A stretch of 64,000 nt of DNA from Rosellinia necatrix (GCA_021209875.1 JAGYVD010000002.1:6596590-6660589), one strand, 5' to 3'; positions 10,901 to 26,620 are shown, counted from the stretch's first letter. Program-made: numbers and translations. The notes: a model not told the origin generated them from the letters alone.

Positions 10901-13900
10901 TTAAACAACTTGTTTTTAAATAAGCCGGAGGTAGATTACTGCTTATTTTTAAATTAAAACTTAAAAATATTATTTAAAAAAGCTAAGACCTGCTAATAAT
11001 ATATTTATAATAATTTAGCGAAAAAATTTATAAAGCTTATGCTAGCTTTTTAAGCCGCTTTTATATTGTTTATACAAAAAAATAATAGATTATTACGTTT
11101 ATATGTTAATTATAAAAACTAAATGTTTTAATATAAAAAATTAATATTTGTTGCTATTAATTAAAAAATATTAGCTTATATAATATAAGCTAAAATATTT
11201 ATTAAAATTAATATTAAACAAGCGTTTTATTATATTTATATTATAAAAAAATAAAAATTAACTGTTTTTAAACGCTATATAAAACTTCTTAGTTTAAAAT
11301 GCAGCTTTTAAATAAATTAATAACCTAGCAATTTTTAAAAATATATTCATAATATATTATAAAAATATTTAAATATTTTTATATAGCTTATCTTAATAAT
11401 ATTTTAATTTATTTAAATAATAAATTAAAATATTAATATTATATAAATAAAATATTATTACGTTTTAAAAAATAAAATTATAAGCTGACTTAAAAAATAT
11501 AAGTTTTATATAAAAAATTAAGTTTTTAAGTTTATTATAAAATTAAAAACATAAAAGTTAATTTTAATAAAGTTAAAATTATTTATAATTAAAAATATTT
11601 AAAAAAAAATAAAACGTTATTAAAAAAATACAGTTGTTTTTAAGTTTTTATAACTTTTATAAAAATTTATTTATAAATATAAATAAATAGCTAAGCTATT
11701 AAATAATTTAATTTATATTAAAACTGATTTAATTTAGTTAATTTTTATTAAAAACGTTTAAAACGCTAAAAATAAATTAATTAACCCGTTAATATTAAAA
11801 CATTTTAATTATAAAAATAAAACTTAAATAAAAACAAATATATTTAACGGTATAGCCGCAGACGTTTTATTATAAAAAAACCGCAGATGTTTTATAGCAG
11901 CTAATTATATTTTATTTAAAAGTTTTTTATAATGTAAAATTAAACTACAGTATTTATAACAAAAAAATATTAGTAATAATTAAAAAACTGTTTTATTAAA
12001 AATAAAACTAATAAGCTTATAGCAGCTATAGCTGTTTTAGTTATTATAAATTATATTATATTAAAATATTTTAATATAAAAAATTTTTAAACTTAAAACA
12101 GGCTAAATAAGCTAAACTTATTATATATTATAATTTTAATATTATATATTGCTTAAAATTAAAAATATAATAATAAATATTTTTTAAACTAATAAAAACT
12201 TAAAAATATAAAAACAGCAAAAAATAAATAAAAACTATAGTTTTTTTAAATTAATAATTTTAACATAATAAAAATATATTTAAAATATATCTTATAAAAA
12301 TTATTATATTTTATTATTATTAAAAATAATATTTATAAATATAATATTTAAAACTAATTAATATAATACTAGCTTAAATAAGTATTAAAAAAACCTAAGC
12401 TAATAAAAATTTTAATTAGTTAATATTAAAAACTTTTATTATATAAAAAAGTTAGTTATTTATAAATTAAATAATTTATAGATTTAAATAATTAAAAAGC
12501 TTATATAAAGCTAGCAATAATATATTTAAAATATAAAAAATAAAACGTTTAATCTTTTAACGTTATTAATAATTAAAGCGATATTATAAAATTAATTAAT
12601 ATATAATAAACTGTTTTATTATTTTATAAAAGTTTTTATAATAAAATATTAAAAAGCTAATTTTTTATTAATATTAAAATATATATAGCAACATATAATA
12701 ATTAATTTTAAAAGTTTTTAAAAATAAATATAAAAATAATATAATATTTTATATAATTAATAAATTATTAAAATTAATATAAACAACTATATATAAAAAT
12801 TAATAACAGCAAAAATACAACTAGAATATATTATAAAAGTTTTTATTAAATATATAAAGAGCTGGAAATAATAGTTAGCAATAAAAAAAAATAATTTATT
12901 GCCGATTTTATAAACAAGCAGTTAAAAATTTATAATATAAAGCTAGATTTTTTGCAGCAGAATATTATTAATTAATAAAATAAATAAAAATAATATATTA
13001 ATAAATAAATTAACAGCTGTAATTATAAATTAATTATTTTTAAAAAACTAGTTTAAAACGTTTTTAATTTTAAACGTTATATAAGCATTTTTATTTTATA
13101 AAGCTTTAAAAAGCTATTTTAAAAAAATACTAATTAAAAAGCTAATAAATATAACGTTTAATTAAATATTTTAAATAAAAATAAAGCAATTATAAAAAAA
13201 TAAATTAAAAAAAACTATTTAAAAAAAGCTTAAATATTTGCAAAAAATCTGCAACTACGTTAAAAAACAAAATATAAATATAAAAATATAATAATAAATA
13301 ATTATATAAGCTAATAAGCATTAATAAAACTTAAATTATATAATTAAAAATTATATATTTATATTATAAAAAAAAAACAGACCAACAGCTTTAATAAAAG
13401 CTAAACTATTTAATAATATAACAAACTTATAAAATTATTAATATTAAAACTAACCGTTTTAATATATTTAAATTAAAACTATTAATAATATAATAAAAAA
13501 CTGCTAATTTTATATTAAATAATTATAAAATATATTAATAATTTTTATTAAAACAAAAATGCTTTACTTAAAAAAATAATTCATAAAACGTTAAAAAAAA
13601 TAAAAAATAAAAAATTTTGTTATTAAAAATTTAAAAATTTTTTTTATAAAATATTTTAAAAAGCTAAAAATATAATAATAATCAATATTTAGCCGCGAAC
13701 TTAAAAACGTTTTAATTAAGCTAAAAAAATATTATAACAAATATAAAAAAACAGAACTATTAAAACAGCTATAAAACTAAATTAAAGCAGCTAAAAAAAA
13801 TATTTATTAAAACATATAAAAATAATAATATATTAATAAATAAAATACAGCTAAAATTATAAATAAAACGTAAATAATATAATAAATAACTTAATTAAAA

Positions 13901-14142
13901 AATAAATTGGGCAAAAATTAATTAATTAGCATAATAAATATAAAACTACAAATTAAAAACTTTTAAATTTTAACTAATTATATACGCCGAAAATATTTTT
14001 TTACTGCTTAAAAATATTAATTTAAAAATCTTTAGTTTAAGCTTTAAAAAGTAGCATAAACAGCTTTAAAAAAATCAGCTTAATATATTTTTAGTTTTAC
14101 GCGGCTAAAAACTCAAGCTAAGTTTTTTTATAAAAAAAAGAT
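7942..14142 (+). mobile_element. Interior of element 1, no readable ORF
   Basis: About 6.2 kb, markedly A-rich on +. Remaining C residues sit mostly in GCT, ACT or ACG contexts, as expected after loss of CpA. The expected gag-pol content is inferred from the LTR structure only; no catalytic motif can be read through the stops. Confidence 0.7.
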
Positions 14143-14413
14143 TATTATAGTTTACAGCTATAAAAGCTTTAATTAGCTAAATAAATAAACGGCCTGGCGG
14201 CTTTTAATTAGTTCCCCGGCTAAATAGGTACAAATATAAAGTAATAAATGCAGTAGGCCAGTCATGTAATAAATAGCCAGTAATATATATAAGTAGGAAT
14301 TCTGGCCGGCGGCCCTATATATAGTTCTTTTTTTTTTTTTAATTTTAGTTTTTCTTTTTAATACATAGGTATAGTTGGGCTTCGTTCCAATTGCCGCTAT
14401 TACAGCCATCACA
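14143..14413 (+). repeat. 3' LTR of element 1
   Basis: Direct repeat of 7690-7941. Here the first half is degraded (TATTATAGTTTACAGC for TGTCATGGCCCACAGC) while the last 70 bases are intact, ending GCCATCACA. A 79-codon minus frame (14173-14412) covers this LTR and is not a gene. Confidence 0.85.
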
Positions 14414-15283
14414 ATATTTTTTTTAAAAATAAATAAAAGAAATATTAACTTATAAAAGTAATTTTATATTAATATATATATAAGTTTATATATATAATAT
14501 AAAATATATTTTAATAAAACCTGGCTTAAAAAATACACTCAGCTTTTAGTTTATTAAATAAATATATTTTTTATATAAAAAAATAAACAATAAAAAGGCT
14601 GGTTTAGTTTTTTTTCAAGGCAATGTTTTTTATTATTAATATCATGATTAAATTAAATTTAATAAGTTTTTATTATAATAAAACTTATTAGTTTTTATAT
14701 TAATTATATATTATAATATAGTTTTGCTAAGCTAAATAAAATAAAAAAGCTTTATATAATCTTTAATGAATATATATAGCTTAAAACTTTATAGTTTTAT
14801 TATAAGTTTATATTTTAAACCTTTTATGTTTTAATAGCAAAGTTTTATTTTAAACTTAATTTTTAACAAGCTTAATATATTTTTTATAATTTTAAGAAAT
14901 ATATATAGTTAGCTTAGTTAAATTAAAACATATATTTAAAAAAAAAATGTTTAGTTAATATTATATATATAAACATAAAATTAGCTAAAAAGCTCAGTTA
15001 AAAAAATCCCTTTAATTTTTTTTAATATATTTAAAATATATTAATAAATTAGAACAATAAAAATAAAAACGTTTTATTTAAAGTAAATTATTTTCTTTAA
15101 TTAAAATATATTTTAGTTATTATATTTTTAATTATTTTTTAAATAATAAAAAGTTATATTTAATATAAAAATATTATTACATTTAATTAAAAATTTTTTT
15201 CATATAATTATATTTAAATATTTAATAAAAGTCTGATTAGTTTATAATAAATATTTTAAATATTTTTTATTTTATTGTTTAAA
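14414..15283. other. A+T-rich tract, no gene
   Basis: RIP-type DNA between element 1 and repeat R1 copy 2. No frame and no repeat boundary was seen. Confidence 0.6.
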
Positions 15284-15530
15284 GTTACGGATGACTGGTC
15301 CTTCCGGTAGCGTGCGTGGCACGCGCGGGACATCCGTACACCTGTTGCCAACTGGTGCGCACAGACCAGCTGTAGCGCATAGACTGGACCCACCCCACAC
15401 ACCTGCACTTAGCCAGAATTCTAGTGGGCTAATTCCTCCCACTTACTCTTTCTTTTTTCATCTGTAGATTTTTGTATAATGCATCACTTATTGCTGGAGC
15501 CTTAACTTCTTAATTGTGACTGGTGCAACA
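15284..15530 (+). repeat. Dispersed repeat R1, copy 2 (best preserved)
   Basis: Begins GTTACGGATGACTGG and ends ACTGGTGCAACA. It includes an ACGGATG/CATCCGT inverted pair in its first 50 bases, and TGTTGC (15343) near the middle mirrors the terminal GCAACA, so the stretch 15343-15530 has matched ends of its own. The outer termini and any target duplication are unresolved. It is by far the most G+C-rich segment between 8 and 43 kb. Confidence 0.8.
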
Positions 15531-16544
15531 GTTTATATGTTATTTTATATATTTTAATTAATTAATTAATATATAGCTAATAATATAAAATTATCTGTTT
15601 ATATATTTAATTAATAATTAAACGGTTTTGCATATTTTTTATTTTATTTTTAATATTATAATAAATAATTATTATAAGCTTTTATTAAGTATTAACTAAT
15701 TTAAAAATAAATTATTTTAAATTTTTAAATTTTGCAGTGTTAAATATTTAATATTTTAATAAAAAATAAAATATTATAATTTTAAAAATATTTATTTTAT
15801 AGATTTTTATATTTTTGCGCGTTTTTAGCTGTTTTTAACGTTTATATTTTTATAACTAATTATTTTTCTGTTTATTGTTTCTTTTATATTTTTTACTTTT
15901 GTTTTATTATAGTTTTTTATCTGCTTCTACTATGGAGCTTATATTTTAAGCGCTGCTTAAAAGCTTATTATAATTTAATTTTAAAACGTTTTTTAATATG
16001 CTTAAAAATCTAATAATTTAAAAATCTTAATAAAATTAAAAATATAAAATATATTTTTTAAAAGTTATATAAAACTAAAAGTTTTAAATATTTTTATTCT
16101 TTTAAATTTTTTGATTAATTATAAAAAGTTTAAGGCAGCAGTTTATTAGTTTTTTTTATTATCATATGAATCGTTTAAATTAAATAAAGCTTTAAAATAT
16201 TGAAATTATATTAATATAAAATTTTTATAAAACTATTTATTAGTATTTAATTAATAAAAAATATTTTATTATAAACAAACTTTTTAATATTTTCATTTAA
16301 ACCATATATTTTATATATTTATATGTTTAAACTTTATAATAATTTTTTATATTTGCTAATTATTAAACAGATCGTTTAAATATTATTTAAATAAATTATT
16401 TATATTTTTTAAATTTAAAATAAAATTTTTATAAAATTGTTTTAAAACTATTATTTTTAGCGGTATAGTTTATAATAATAATTTTAATTTTTGTTATAAA
16501 AATTAAAATTATATTTTATTTAATAGTTTTTTAAAATTATATTA
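15531..16544. other. A+T-rich tract, no gene
   Basis: RIP-type DNA, T-rich on +, between R1 copy 2 and LTR element 2. No coding frame. Confidence 0.55.
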
Positions 16545-16731
16545 TGAAGCTATCTCTGGGAGGAACTATCTCCTGTTAAAAACCTTCCTTTGGGAAGCCT
16601 TCTTTTAAGAAGCTTTCCTTAGTAAAGCCTTTTTTTTTAAAAGCTTTTAAGAATTGCTATATATTAGTTATTTAAAAATAAATAATTAAATTAAATTTTT
16701 ATTTTTTTTTAACTATTTAATACCTATTATA
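16545..16731. repeat. Left LTR of element 2
   Basis: Starts TGAAGCTATCTCTGGGAGG and runs through a series of short inverted motifs (CCTTTGGGAAGCC, CTTTTAAGAAGC) to CCTATTATA. The first 75 bases keep G+C; the end is degraded. Followed by TAGTAGCTAGC, which could be a RIP-altered primer binding site. Confidence 0.75.
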
Positions 16732-19700
16732 TAGTAGCTAGCAACTTTAGTTAATCTTTTTTCCCCTTTTTTTTTTATATAGAACGGTTAGCTTTTCGGC
16801 AGACTTGTTTTTTTTAAATATATTCTGCTTAATTTAATTAAAAATACGTTTTTTTTGCCAAGCTTAATTTTTAGCTGCTTTTTTTTTTTTATATTAAAAT
16901 ATTTGTTTTTTTTATTTTAACAAGCTTTAGCTTTTTTTTTTTTTTTTAAGTTATTACGTTATTATTAAACTTTTATAGTTTATTATTAATAAACTTTTAT
17001 AGTTATTAATATTAACGTATTATTTATAAAACTTTTAATAAAACTTTATAATTTAAATATAAACGCGTAGTTTATAAATAACGTATAATCTAGAGATATT
17101 TTTTATTTGCAACATCTGCTTTTATTTTGCTGCAATAGCAGCTTATTTTTTTTTTATAGTTTTATTTTTTATTAATAAAAGCTTTTTAGTTTTATAAATT
17201 TATCGAAATTAATAAAATATTATTTTTGCTATTAAATAGCCGCTTTTTTTTAAACTAATTATATAATACTTTAGATTTAAAAATAAACTAGTTATTATTT
17301 ATTAAAATTTTAAACATTAATTTTAAACTTAACAAGTTTTTAAAACTTTTATTATTTTCTTTCGAAAAAAAAAATATAACAAGATTTAAAAATATTTAAC
17401 TTAAACTATACTTAAAAAATAAATAATTAATATATATAATATTTAACAAGCTATAAATAAAACTAATAAGCTTATTTTATTAAAAGCAGTTATATATAGA
17501 CTTTTTATTTTATTGTTTAAATAAATTTATTTAAACTTACTTTTTTTAAATTTTAAAATTAAAACTATTTTTACGTTAAAAATATTAAAAAACATAGCAC
17601 TATAAAGCTTAAAAAAGCAAACCTTTTTTTTATTTATATTTTTATTATTTTTATTATCTGACCTGCTACTACCCCTACTTTTACTATTTTTAAACCCGTT
17701 TTTTTAAGCATTATTTAGTAAAAATTCCCAGCGTTATATAATAAAAATAACTATAGTAATACAGGTCTTTATATAAAATAACAACGTTAAAAGTATAATA
17801 AATAATATATTTAAAGCAGCTAATATTATTTTTAAATAACTAGCTTTTATATTAAATAATAATTAAGCATAAAAAATTTATTTAGTCAGATATTTTTATT
17901 TTAACTTATTAAATATTTTTAATATAAACGACTATATTATAATTAAAAAATGCTTATTAAAAAATGTTTATTTTTTTATAGCTTTAATAAAATAAAATGT
18001 TTTAAACTTTATTAAAACAAAAATATTATAAAATCACTTTTTTTAGCTGTTTTAAAACAATGTTTAGCTTTAATATATAAATATATTAAATAATTTTATT
18101 AAAACAATAATAAGCGCTAGTTTTAAATATATATTAAGCAAACTTAAAACAAAGTATTATAAAAATACCGCAAACGTTATTAAATAAACGTTTATTTATT
18201 TTTATAATAAGCAGTTAATATTACAAAAATATTAATTTAAATATAAGCTATATTTAAAATTAAAAGTTGTTAAAACTTAAGTTTTATTTTAAATATATAG
18301 TTTTATAATTATATATAAAACTAGTTTTATTTAAACTTGTAACAGGTATATAAAAATTAATAGTATTTACTAGCTTAAACTAGTTTTTAACTACGTTAAA
18401 AAAAAAAAAAATATATAAAATTATATTATTATATTATAATAAAAAAAAACAATTCTTTTTTTTATATAACTTTTATTTTTTTTATTATTAAAACTACTAT
18501 TTTTCTGGCATAAAATTAATAAACAATGTTTTTTTAATTAAAAAAAATTAATAAAACAGCAACTTTATAACGCAGCGTGGTTGTAAAATTATAAAAAACT
18601 TATCAAAGCTAAAAACGTTTTTAAAACTATAATAATATATAAAAATATAATAGATTTTAAATATATAATAAAATCTTTTTTATAATAATTTTAAAAATAA
18701 AAGCTGTATATTAAATATAAAATATTATATTATTTATAAAAATATAAAAAATTATAATAAATAAAAGCATAAAACTTATTATTAAACGTAAAAACTATTT
18801 AAACAGATATTTTATAAATAAGTTTAACTATAATAGATTTTAAAAAAGTTATGCTAATATTAATAATAAAATATTATTATTTGTTAATAATAGTTAATTA
18901 AAAGCTTAAAAATAGAACTTATTATAGCATAAATATATTATAATAAAAAATTAAAAAAAAAAAAAACTTTTATTAAATATTTTAATAAAAAACTAAAAAA
19001 TAATACTGTTTATTTAATTTCTTTTAACGTAAACTTATTAAATATTTAATAAAAAACTAAACGTTATATAATGCTGTTATTATAATATATAATTTTTAAA
19101 TAAAACTGTTTTTTTATTTATATAATTAAAAACAATATATAATATAAAAACTATTATTATAATTATTAAAAACAGTTAGTTTAAGCTTAATAAAACAAAA
19201 GCTTTTTAGCCGATAAAATATTTAATACGATATATATAACATTAAATAGTATTTTATATAATAAAAACAGTATTTAATAAAATATATATATTTTTAATTA
19301 TAAGTTATAATTAATAATATAAATAAAATTACTATAATATGTTTTAATACTAGCTGTTCTATAATAATAATAGCATAAAACTAGCTAGATTAATTTATAC
19401 TATATATAAAACAAATGTAGTTTAAATCGCTAATAATAATAAATAAAGTCGGAAGCTTAGTTATTTTAAAAAAACTTAATTTTAGTTAAATATTGCTAAA
19501 AAATAAACTATATATTTAAATTAAAAGTTTTTAAATTAAAACTTAAATTATAAATAAATTAAAACTAAACTTATTATTAAAAACAGACTTTATAAATATA
19601 AATAAAGCTATTATTAATTTTTATAAAATTAGTTATATTTAAAAGCTATAACAATATTATTATGCTTATAAAATTAATATTAAAAACAGCTAATAAAACG

Positions 19701-22700
19701 ATATGTTATAACAACAGTTAATATTATAATATTACTATATATTATAACTATAATACTAGTTGTTTATACTAATTTTCTGCAATAAAATAATAATAACTTT
19801 TGTTAAAATTATATATTTATATTAATAATTATAAAAGCATTAAAAACGATAATATTTTTATAAGCTTAAAAGCTGTTTTTTATTAATTAAACTTACTAAA
19901 ACATTATTATATAGCAAAAACATAAATAAATATAATATTAAATTATTAAAATAATAATTATATATATATTATATAAAAAAACAAACTTAATAACAGCTGC
20001 GTTAACGTTAAAAAATCTATAAATAGTTTTTATATATTATAAAAGTTTAATATATTTAAAAAGCTTTTATTTTATTTAAAACAATTAAATAGTTTAATAA
20101 TAATATTTAAAATATAATAAAACATATTAAGTTTAATATATTTAAAAACTATTTTTAAAATATAAAAGCTTAAGTTAATACTTTATATAAAAACTAAAAA
20201 CAGGATATATATATATGTTTTAAATAATATATTTATAATAAAACTAAAAACATTTTTAAAAAAACATAAAACTTAGCGGACAAAAATATTATTAAAATAA
20301 ACAAAAATAATATAATATAAATAAACTTAATTAATAAATAACAAAATTAAATTTTTAATACAGCAAAACTATATATATTAAGAATTAAAAATTAAAAAAA
20401 TCGTAAATAAATAGTTTAAATTTATGCATTAGAACAATAAACTTGATTTTATAAAACAACCGATATTATTTAAATGCCCGATATTTATTATATAACGCTA
20501 TATAAATAACAAAAAAAAAAATTAAATAATAGTAGACCTTTAATCGTTAAACAAAATTATTATATTTAATATTTATTTATTATTAATATAAAAAGCTATT
20601 ATAGCTAAACTTAAAAAATATTAATATATTATAATAATTAACTGTTTTAAATTTTTTTATTAACTGCTAATATAGCTATGCTATTAAAACAAAATAGTTG
20701 TTGTTTTTTTAAAAAGCTTTTATATATTTAAAGTTATATTAATAAAATTTAAAAATAGTTTAAATTATATTTAACGATTTATAAACAACACTTTTATATT
20801 ATATAGCTGATTTATAGCTAAATATATTAATAACGTTGTTATATTTTTAAAAACTGCTAATAAGCATTATAAACATATTAAAAAAATCTTTAAAATATTT
20901 AATAATATTAATTTTAGCTTAAAACTAATAAAATCTTTTATAGTATATTTTATAATAAAACTATTAAGTTTTTTAATAAATAGTTTTAACTTTATAATTA
21001 TTAATAATCAGGTTAAAACTATTTAAAAACTTAAACTATTAACAATTTTTGCAAACTTAAAAATATATATTAAAATAATAAGATTTTTGCAAAAGTTTAT
21101 TTTATAGTGCTAATAAAAGCTTTTATTATTATAAAAAAAAAAATAAAACTATTAATAAAAGCTAGAACCATAAAAACTATTTTTAAAACAATTTTAGTAC
21201 AACAGCATTAAATAATAAAAAATTATATTTAAATTAACTAACTTAAAAATTTAAAGCTTTAAAATTATTTAAAATCAGCTTATAAATATAAGCTATTTTA
21301 AGCATTAAAACTATAAAAAACAGTTTTTTATTAAGCTTAATATTTTCTGTAAATAAAAATATAAAATAATAGTTTTTTATTTAAGCTTTATATAAAACAA
21401 CAAAAAAATCTTTGTTAATAATATTAAACTTATTTTATTTTTAAACAAAACTTTTACACGATAAAAAACAACTTATTAATTTATTAAATCAGAAGTATCC
21501 GCATTAGTTTAAACATATTATTAATTATAAGCGCAGATATAATTTTATATACTACCGGTAGTAGTATTAATAGACCACTTTATTATACAGAGCATTATAA
21601 AATAAATAAACTTAAAATTAATTAATATTTTAAAATTAAATATTAAATTAATAACAGCGTTTATATATTTATTCTAATTTTAATTAAATATTTATTATAT
21701 ATTAAGTCGACTTAACCTAGTATTAAACGTTTTTTTAAAATTATTAACAGCTTATAACGCTAATAACGCTATTATTTAAAATAATAAAAACCAGGGAACT
21801 TTTAAAAATGTTATTAAAAACTTTGGTTATATTGCAGCTATAAAAATTAAAATAAATAACATTTAAAAAAAAAAGCTTATTTAAAGCTACAAAAAAAAAC
21901 CCCGCTTTATTAAAATAATAAAAAAAATAAGTAAACAACATAAAAAACAACTATAGTAAATATATAATTATTTAAAAAATTAGTTTTTTATTATAGCTGG
22001 CTATTAGTTTGTTTTTTATATAAAATTTAAAATAAATTATTTTACGCGACAGATATTTAAAGCAAAATAAAATTATATATTTTAGCTAATTATTAACAAC
22101 AGCTGTTATAAATAGCATATAATAAAAATATTATTTTAGTTTTTAAAAATATATTATAAACTATAAAAATTTGTTATTTATAAGCTTTTAAAATAAATTT
22201 CTAAATATATTTAATATTGCTTTTAATATTTTAAATATATAACTAATTAGCAAAAACTATTAAAAAATTAAAGCTTATTATAAAACTATTATAGTTATAC
22301 TACGCTATTATAATAGATTTTATTATTAGTTTATTAAAAGTTTTAGTAATAAACACTTTTAAAAAATAAAAGTTATACAGCTTATAACGCTTTTATACTA
22401 GTTATTTATAAATTTTTTAAAAAACACTATTAATACTTAAAAATACTATATATAAAACTAAAAATAAACAGAAGTTTTTATATTTATATTATTACTATAT
22501 AATTAAAACATGCTAATAAAAATTATTTCAAATAAAAATTTAAAATTTATATTTAAATTTTAGCAAATTTTATAAACTAAAATAAATATGTTGCTAAAAA
22601 TAATAACAAATTATTATTTTTAAACTAACGGTTAAAACAAAAATATAATTAAAATATTAAAATTGCTATTTATTATTATATTATATTTTTAAAACGCTAT

Positions 22701-25700
22701 AAATAAATATTATTTTAGCATTATAATATAACTTTAATAATATTAAATTAGTAGCAGTAAAAAAGTCCTAACAAAATAATATTAAGCTTTAAACTATAAA
22801 GTTTTTTATTAATTATAAAATATTTTATAAATTAATTAATTTTAATTTTACTGCTAATTATATTAAAAAATATAAAACAGTAATTTAATTTACAGCAGCT
22901 AATATAAAAATCTGTTATAATATTAAGCATAATTTAATTTAATTTTAAATAAATAAAAAATTTTTTTATGTTTATATAAAAATATTATCTGCTTAAAAAC
23001 CTCCGCAAAATAATTATAACAATAAATAAAACTATTTATTATATTATAAAAATAAATAAGCTAATATATAAATTAAACTTTTTAAATATTAACGTATATA
23101 TTAAGTTATATTTATCGCATATTTATTTTTAGCGCTGCTAGAACTAAACTTTTTTAACCGAAAAAAAAAACGTTTTAAAGATATATATGTTAAAAAAAAT
23201 ATAAACGATTTTATCTCTTATAAAATTAAAACTATATTAGCTTAACAGATTAATAAAACTAGCAAACATTTAATATTAAAATACTTTGTTTAATAAAAAA
23301 AATATAAAGCTTTATATAATAAATAATATTTTAAAACATTATTTATATAAAACGCCGCCGAACTAATAAAAGCTTTTAATAAAAAAAAGCCGGTTATTTT
23401 TAAAAAAATATATATTAAACGCGTTAAAAAAGCAAAACTTATAATAAAAATAACAAGCAATTAACAACAAGTAAAAACTATTTTAACTATTAATATATAA
23501 ATATTATTACGCGTAGTTTATAACTTATAATAAGCATATTTAACTTGTTTATTTAAGTTGTTTATTCAGCTTATTTTGTTTAACACGTATAATAATAATT
23601 GTTTGTTTACTCTGCTTTTTTAAATATATAATATATTATATATAAAACTTTCTTATATAAAGCTTTTTTTTTTATTTATTAAAGCTTTTATTTTTATTAA
23701 CATATATTATTTTATTTATTATTTAATATTTTAATTTATTATTGTTTTATAAACATATTATAGTTTATATTATAATTTATTATTTTTTATAAATATATTA
23801 TTTATATATTTTTTTATTTAAAATAATATCTATAAAAACAATCCGCTAGCTTACTGCCGACTAAAATTAAATCGTTGTTTTTAATAATAACTTAAATAAC
23901 AACTAAATTAATAAGCTTATTTAAAAAAATCCTAAAACTTATATTTTATTATAATAATTAAATTAAAATAATAATTATAACGGCCGATTTTTTTATAACA
24001 CCGCTTATAAATATAATTAGCAAAATATTATAAATTAATTATTAATAAAATAATAGCCCAAGTCTTTTATTTATTTATAATTAACGTAAAATTAAAAAAC
24101 GCAACTATAAAAAAACCGGCTAATTTAAATAAATAATGCTTTATTAGTTATAAGTTTACCGACTTTTAAAAATATTAAAAGCATGTTTTTAAACAATATT
24201 TAATTTAAAATAATATTAATAACAACTATGTTATTATTAATTTAGTTATAATAACGTTATATCGATAATTTTTAAATTTAAACTATATTTTAAAATTAAG
24301 AAGCAGCTTAAAAAATAATAAAGCAGAAATTAAAAATAATTATATTATTACTAAAAACTATTTTAATATTTTAACTATAAAAATATAAAAGCTTTTAAAA
24401 TTTTTAGCAGTATTAAATATAATTTTAAAACGTTTTTAATTAAATTAAACTTTATTAGCTTAAATAAAACTTAAATAACTAATAATATCAAAAGCTTTTT
24501 AATTAATACTTTTTTTAAACAAACTATTTTTTAAATAACGTAAACTTAATAAAAACACTGTTACTGTTTTTATTATTTTTATTAAAGCAGTTAATAAAAA
24601 TAAAAAAACTTTTAATAATAAAAATATTTTAATAAAAAAACATTTTAATAAAAAAACATTTTAATAAAAAAATATTCCGATTATAAAATTAAAAATATTT
24701 TATAAATCGTTAATAAAGCTATTATTTTTATAAACAATGCTATTAATATTAAAAATATTCTAAAAATAATAAAGCTATTATTATAAATATTTAAACAAAA
24801 AACTAGTAGAAACGCTAAACGTTAAATTATATTTATAAGCTAACAAAAATATTAATATAATTTAAATGCTACGCTAGTAATACTTTTTATATTAATAAAA
24901 ATAATAGATTTTATAAATAATTAAAATAGCAATATAAACGATAAAATTAATACTTTTTATTAAGCAGTTATTATTTTTTATTAAACTTAAAATATGTTTA
25001 TATAACTAATTATTATTTAATAGCTTTAATTTATAAATAGCGTTATATAAACTATTTTTAAACAGCTTTAAACTAGTAGCGCTATTTAAACAACGTTTAA
25101 ACAACTTTAAAACTTAAATATTTAAACATTGTTAATATAAAATTAAATTAAACAAATTTAACAGCTAGAACTTTATAACATATTAATTAATATTATAAAC
25201 TTTGCGTTATAACTATAATAAACGCTTTTAATATTAAAAGATTTATAAATATATTTTTAATAATATTATATATAAAAGCTAATATAAAGTTATATTTTAA
25301 TAATTAAAACTATTAATAACTAATTAGTAATAGCTATTAATATAACAGCAGATATTTAATATAAAATAATAAAGCAATTATATAAGTATTTTTAAAACTT
25401 AAAAAATAACGCAGCAGCGCTAATTTTTTGTTTTTATCGCAAAAAAACGTTTTAAATTAAAAGCAGTTTAATAATATATTATAAAAGCTTTATAAATTTA
25501 ATCGTTTTATTTAATCGAACTATTTTAACAGATAAAATTAATAAAATAAAAAGTCTGCTAAATAATAAACTTAAAAAACTTTTAAACGCGATAATTAAAG
25601 CTATTTAGTTATTAATTATTAAAATTTTTATTTTGCGCATTTAAATTAGAAAGTTAAAAAAAAAAATACGGGATTATAATCGTATTACGCTAAATATTTT

Positions 25701-26099
25701 TTTAAAATTAAGAATTATTAATCGTAAAATTAATAAAGCTATTTAAATAAAACGCAAAAGTTTTTTAATAATTTTTGTGCTGCTACTAACTATTTAATTA
25801 AATATAGCATTAATAATAATAACAACAGTAGTATAAATAATTATAATATTAATAATATTAATTATAATAGCATTAATTATAACAATATTAATTATAACGT
25901 TTGTTTAAACAACAGCGGCAAAAAAAACCTTTTTAACTAAAAAAATATCTGCTAGTATTAAAACTATTTAAAAGTAAATAATTATTAAAACAAGCTTAGA
26001 TTTAAAAAGATTATTATTAAAAATAGCTAATAAACGCCGTTAAATATAATAAATGTTTTTAAACGTAGCTTAGCTTTTTAAAACGCTAAAACGTAAAGT

Positions 26100-26330
26100 T
26101 TAAATAACGTTTAATATTTTTTTTTTATTTATTGTTTTTAATTTTTTTTTCGTCGTTTTTTTTAAAAAATAATAACGTCGGTCCAATTTTAATATTTTTA
26201 TATTATCGTTTCTTCTTGTTTTATTGTTTTTAATTTTTGCCTCGTTGTTAATAATTTTTTTCTTGTTGTTTTTTTTAAAAATAATAACGTCGGCTTAATT
26301 TTAATATTTTTACATCATTGTTTTTTTATA
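26100..26330. repeat. Tandem duplication, 112-bp period, in element 2
   Basis: Two adjacent units, each holding TTTATTGTTTTTAATTTTT, a TTGTTGTTTTTTTTAAAA-like run and AATAACGTCGG. The last motif recurs at 26171 and 26283, giving a 112-base period. Confidence 0.75.
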
Positions 26331-26620
26331 TGTTATAGCGATTGCTAATTATAACTTGTTGTTAATTTATTATTTCTGCTGTTTAGTTGTTTTTTTCATA
26401 ACGTTAGTCTTATATTTTAAGTATTTATTTTAACAGTTTTTATATTTAATTCTGTTTTGTTTTTTAATAGTTATTTATTTTAATTATTATTTTTTTAATA
26501 AAATAAAATCGTTACTACAAACAACTTGCTAAGCATTTATTAAATAACAAAGCTTTTATTAGCAATTTTTTTTATTTTATTTTATTTTATCTGTTTTTTG
26601 TTATTATTTTACTAATTTTT

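Larger units (their letters stand above)
7690..14413 (+). mobile_element. LTR retrotransposon, element 1 (RIP-inactivated)
   Basis: A 6.7-kb element with direct LTRs at both ends and a perfect 5-bp target duplication ATATT (7685-7689 and 14414-14418). The interior of about 6.2 kb is riddled with stops, so gag and pol domains cannot be read and the superfamily is unassigned. An A-rich tract (AAAAAAAAG, about 14132-14140) just before the second LTR fits a polypurine tract, and the A-rich + strand fits plus orientation. The pair of LTRs differ almost only by C/T and G/A transitions, the signature of RIP. Confidence 0.85.

Noticed and set aside
14173..14412. 79-codon minus frame
   Set aside because: Lies within the 3' LTR of element 1.
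15282..15535. GTTTA target duplication around R1 copy 2
   Set aside because: It requires a start two bases outside the shared repeat edge, and the same rule fails for copy 3, so it may be chance in A+T-rich DNA.
21744..21950. 68-codon minus frame, Phe-rich
   Set aside because: Composition-driven open stretch inside element 2; apparent membrane character comes from A+T-rich codons.
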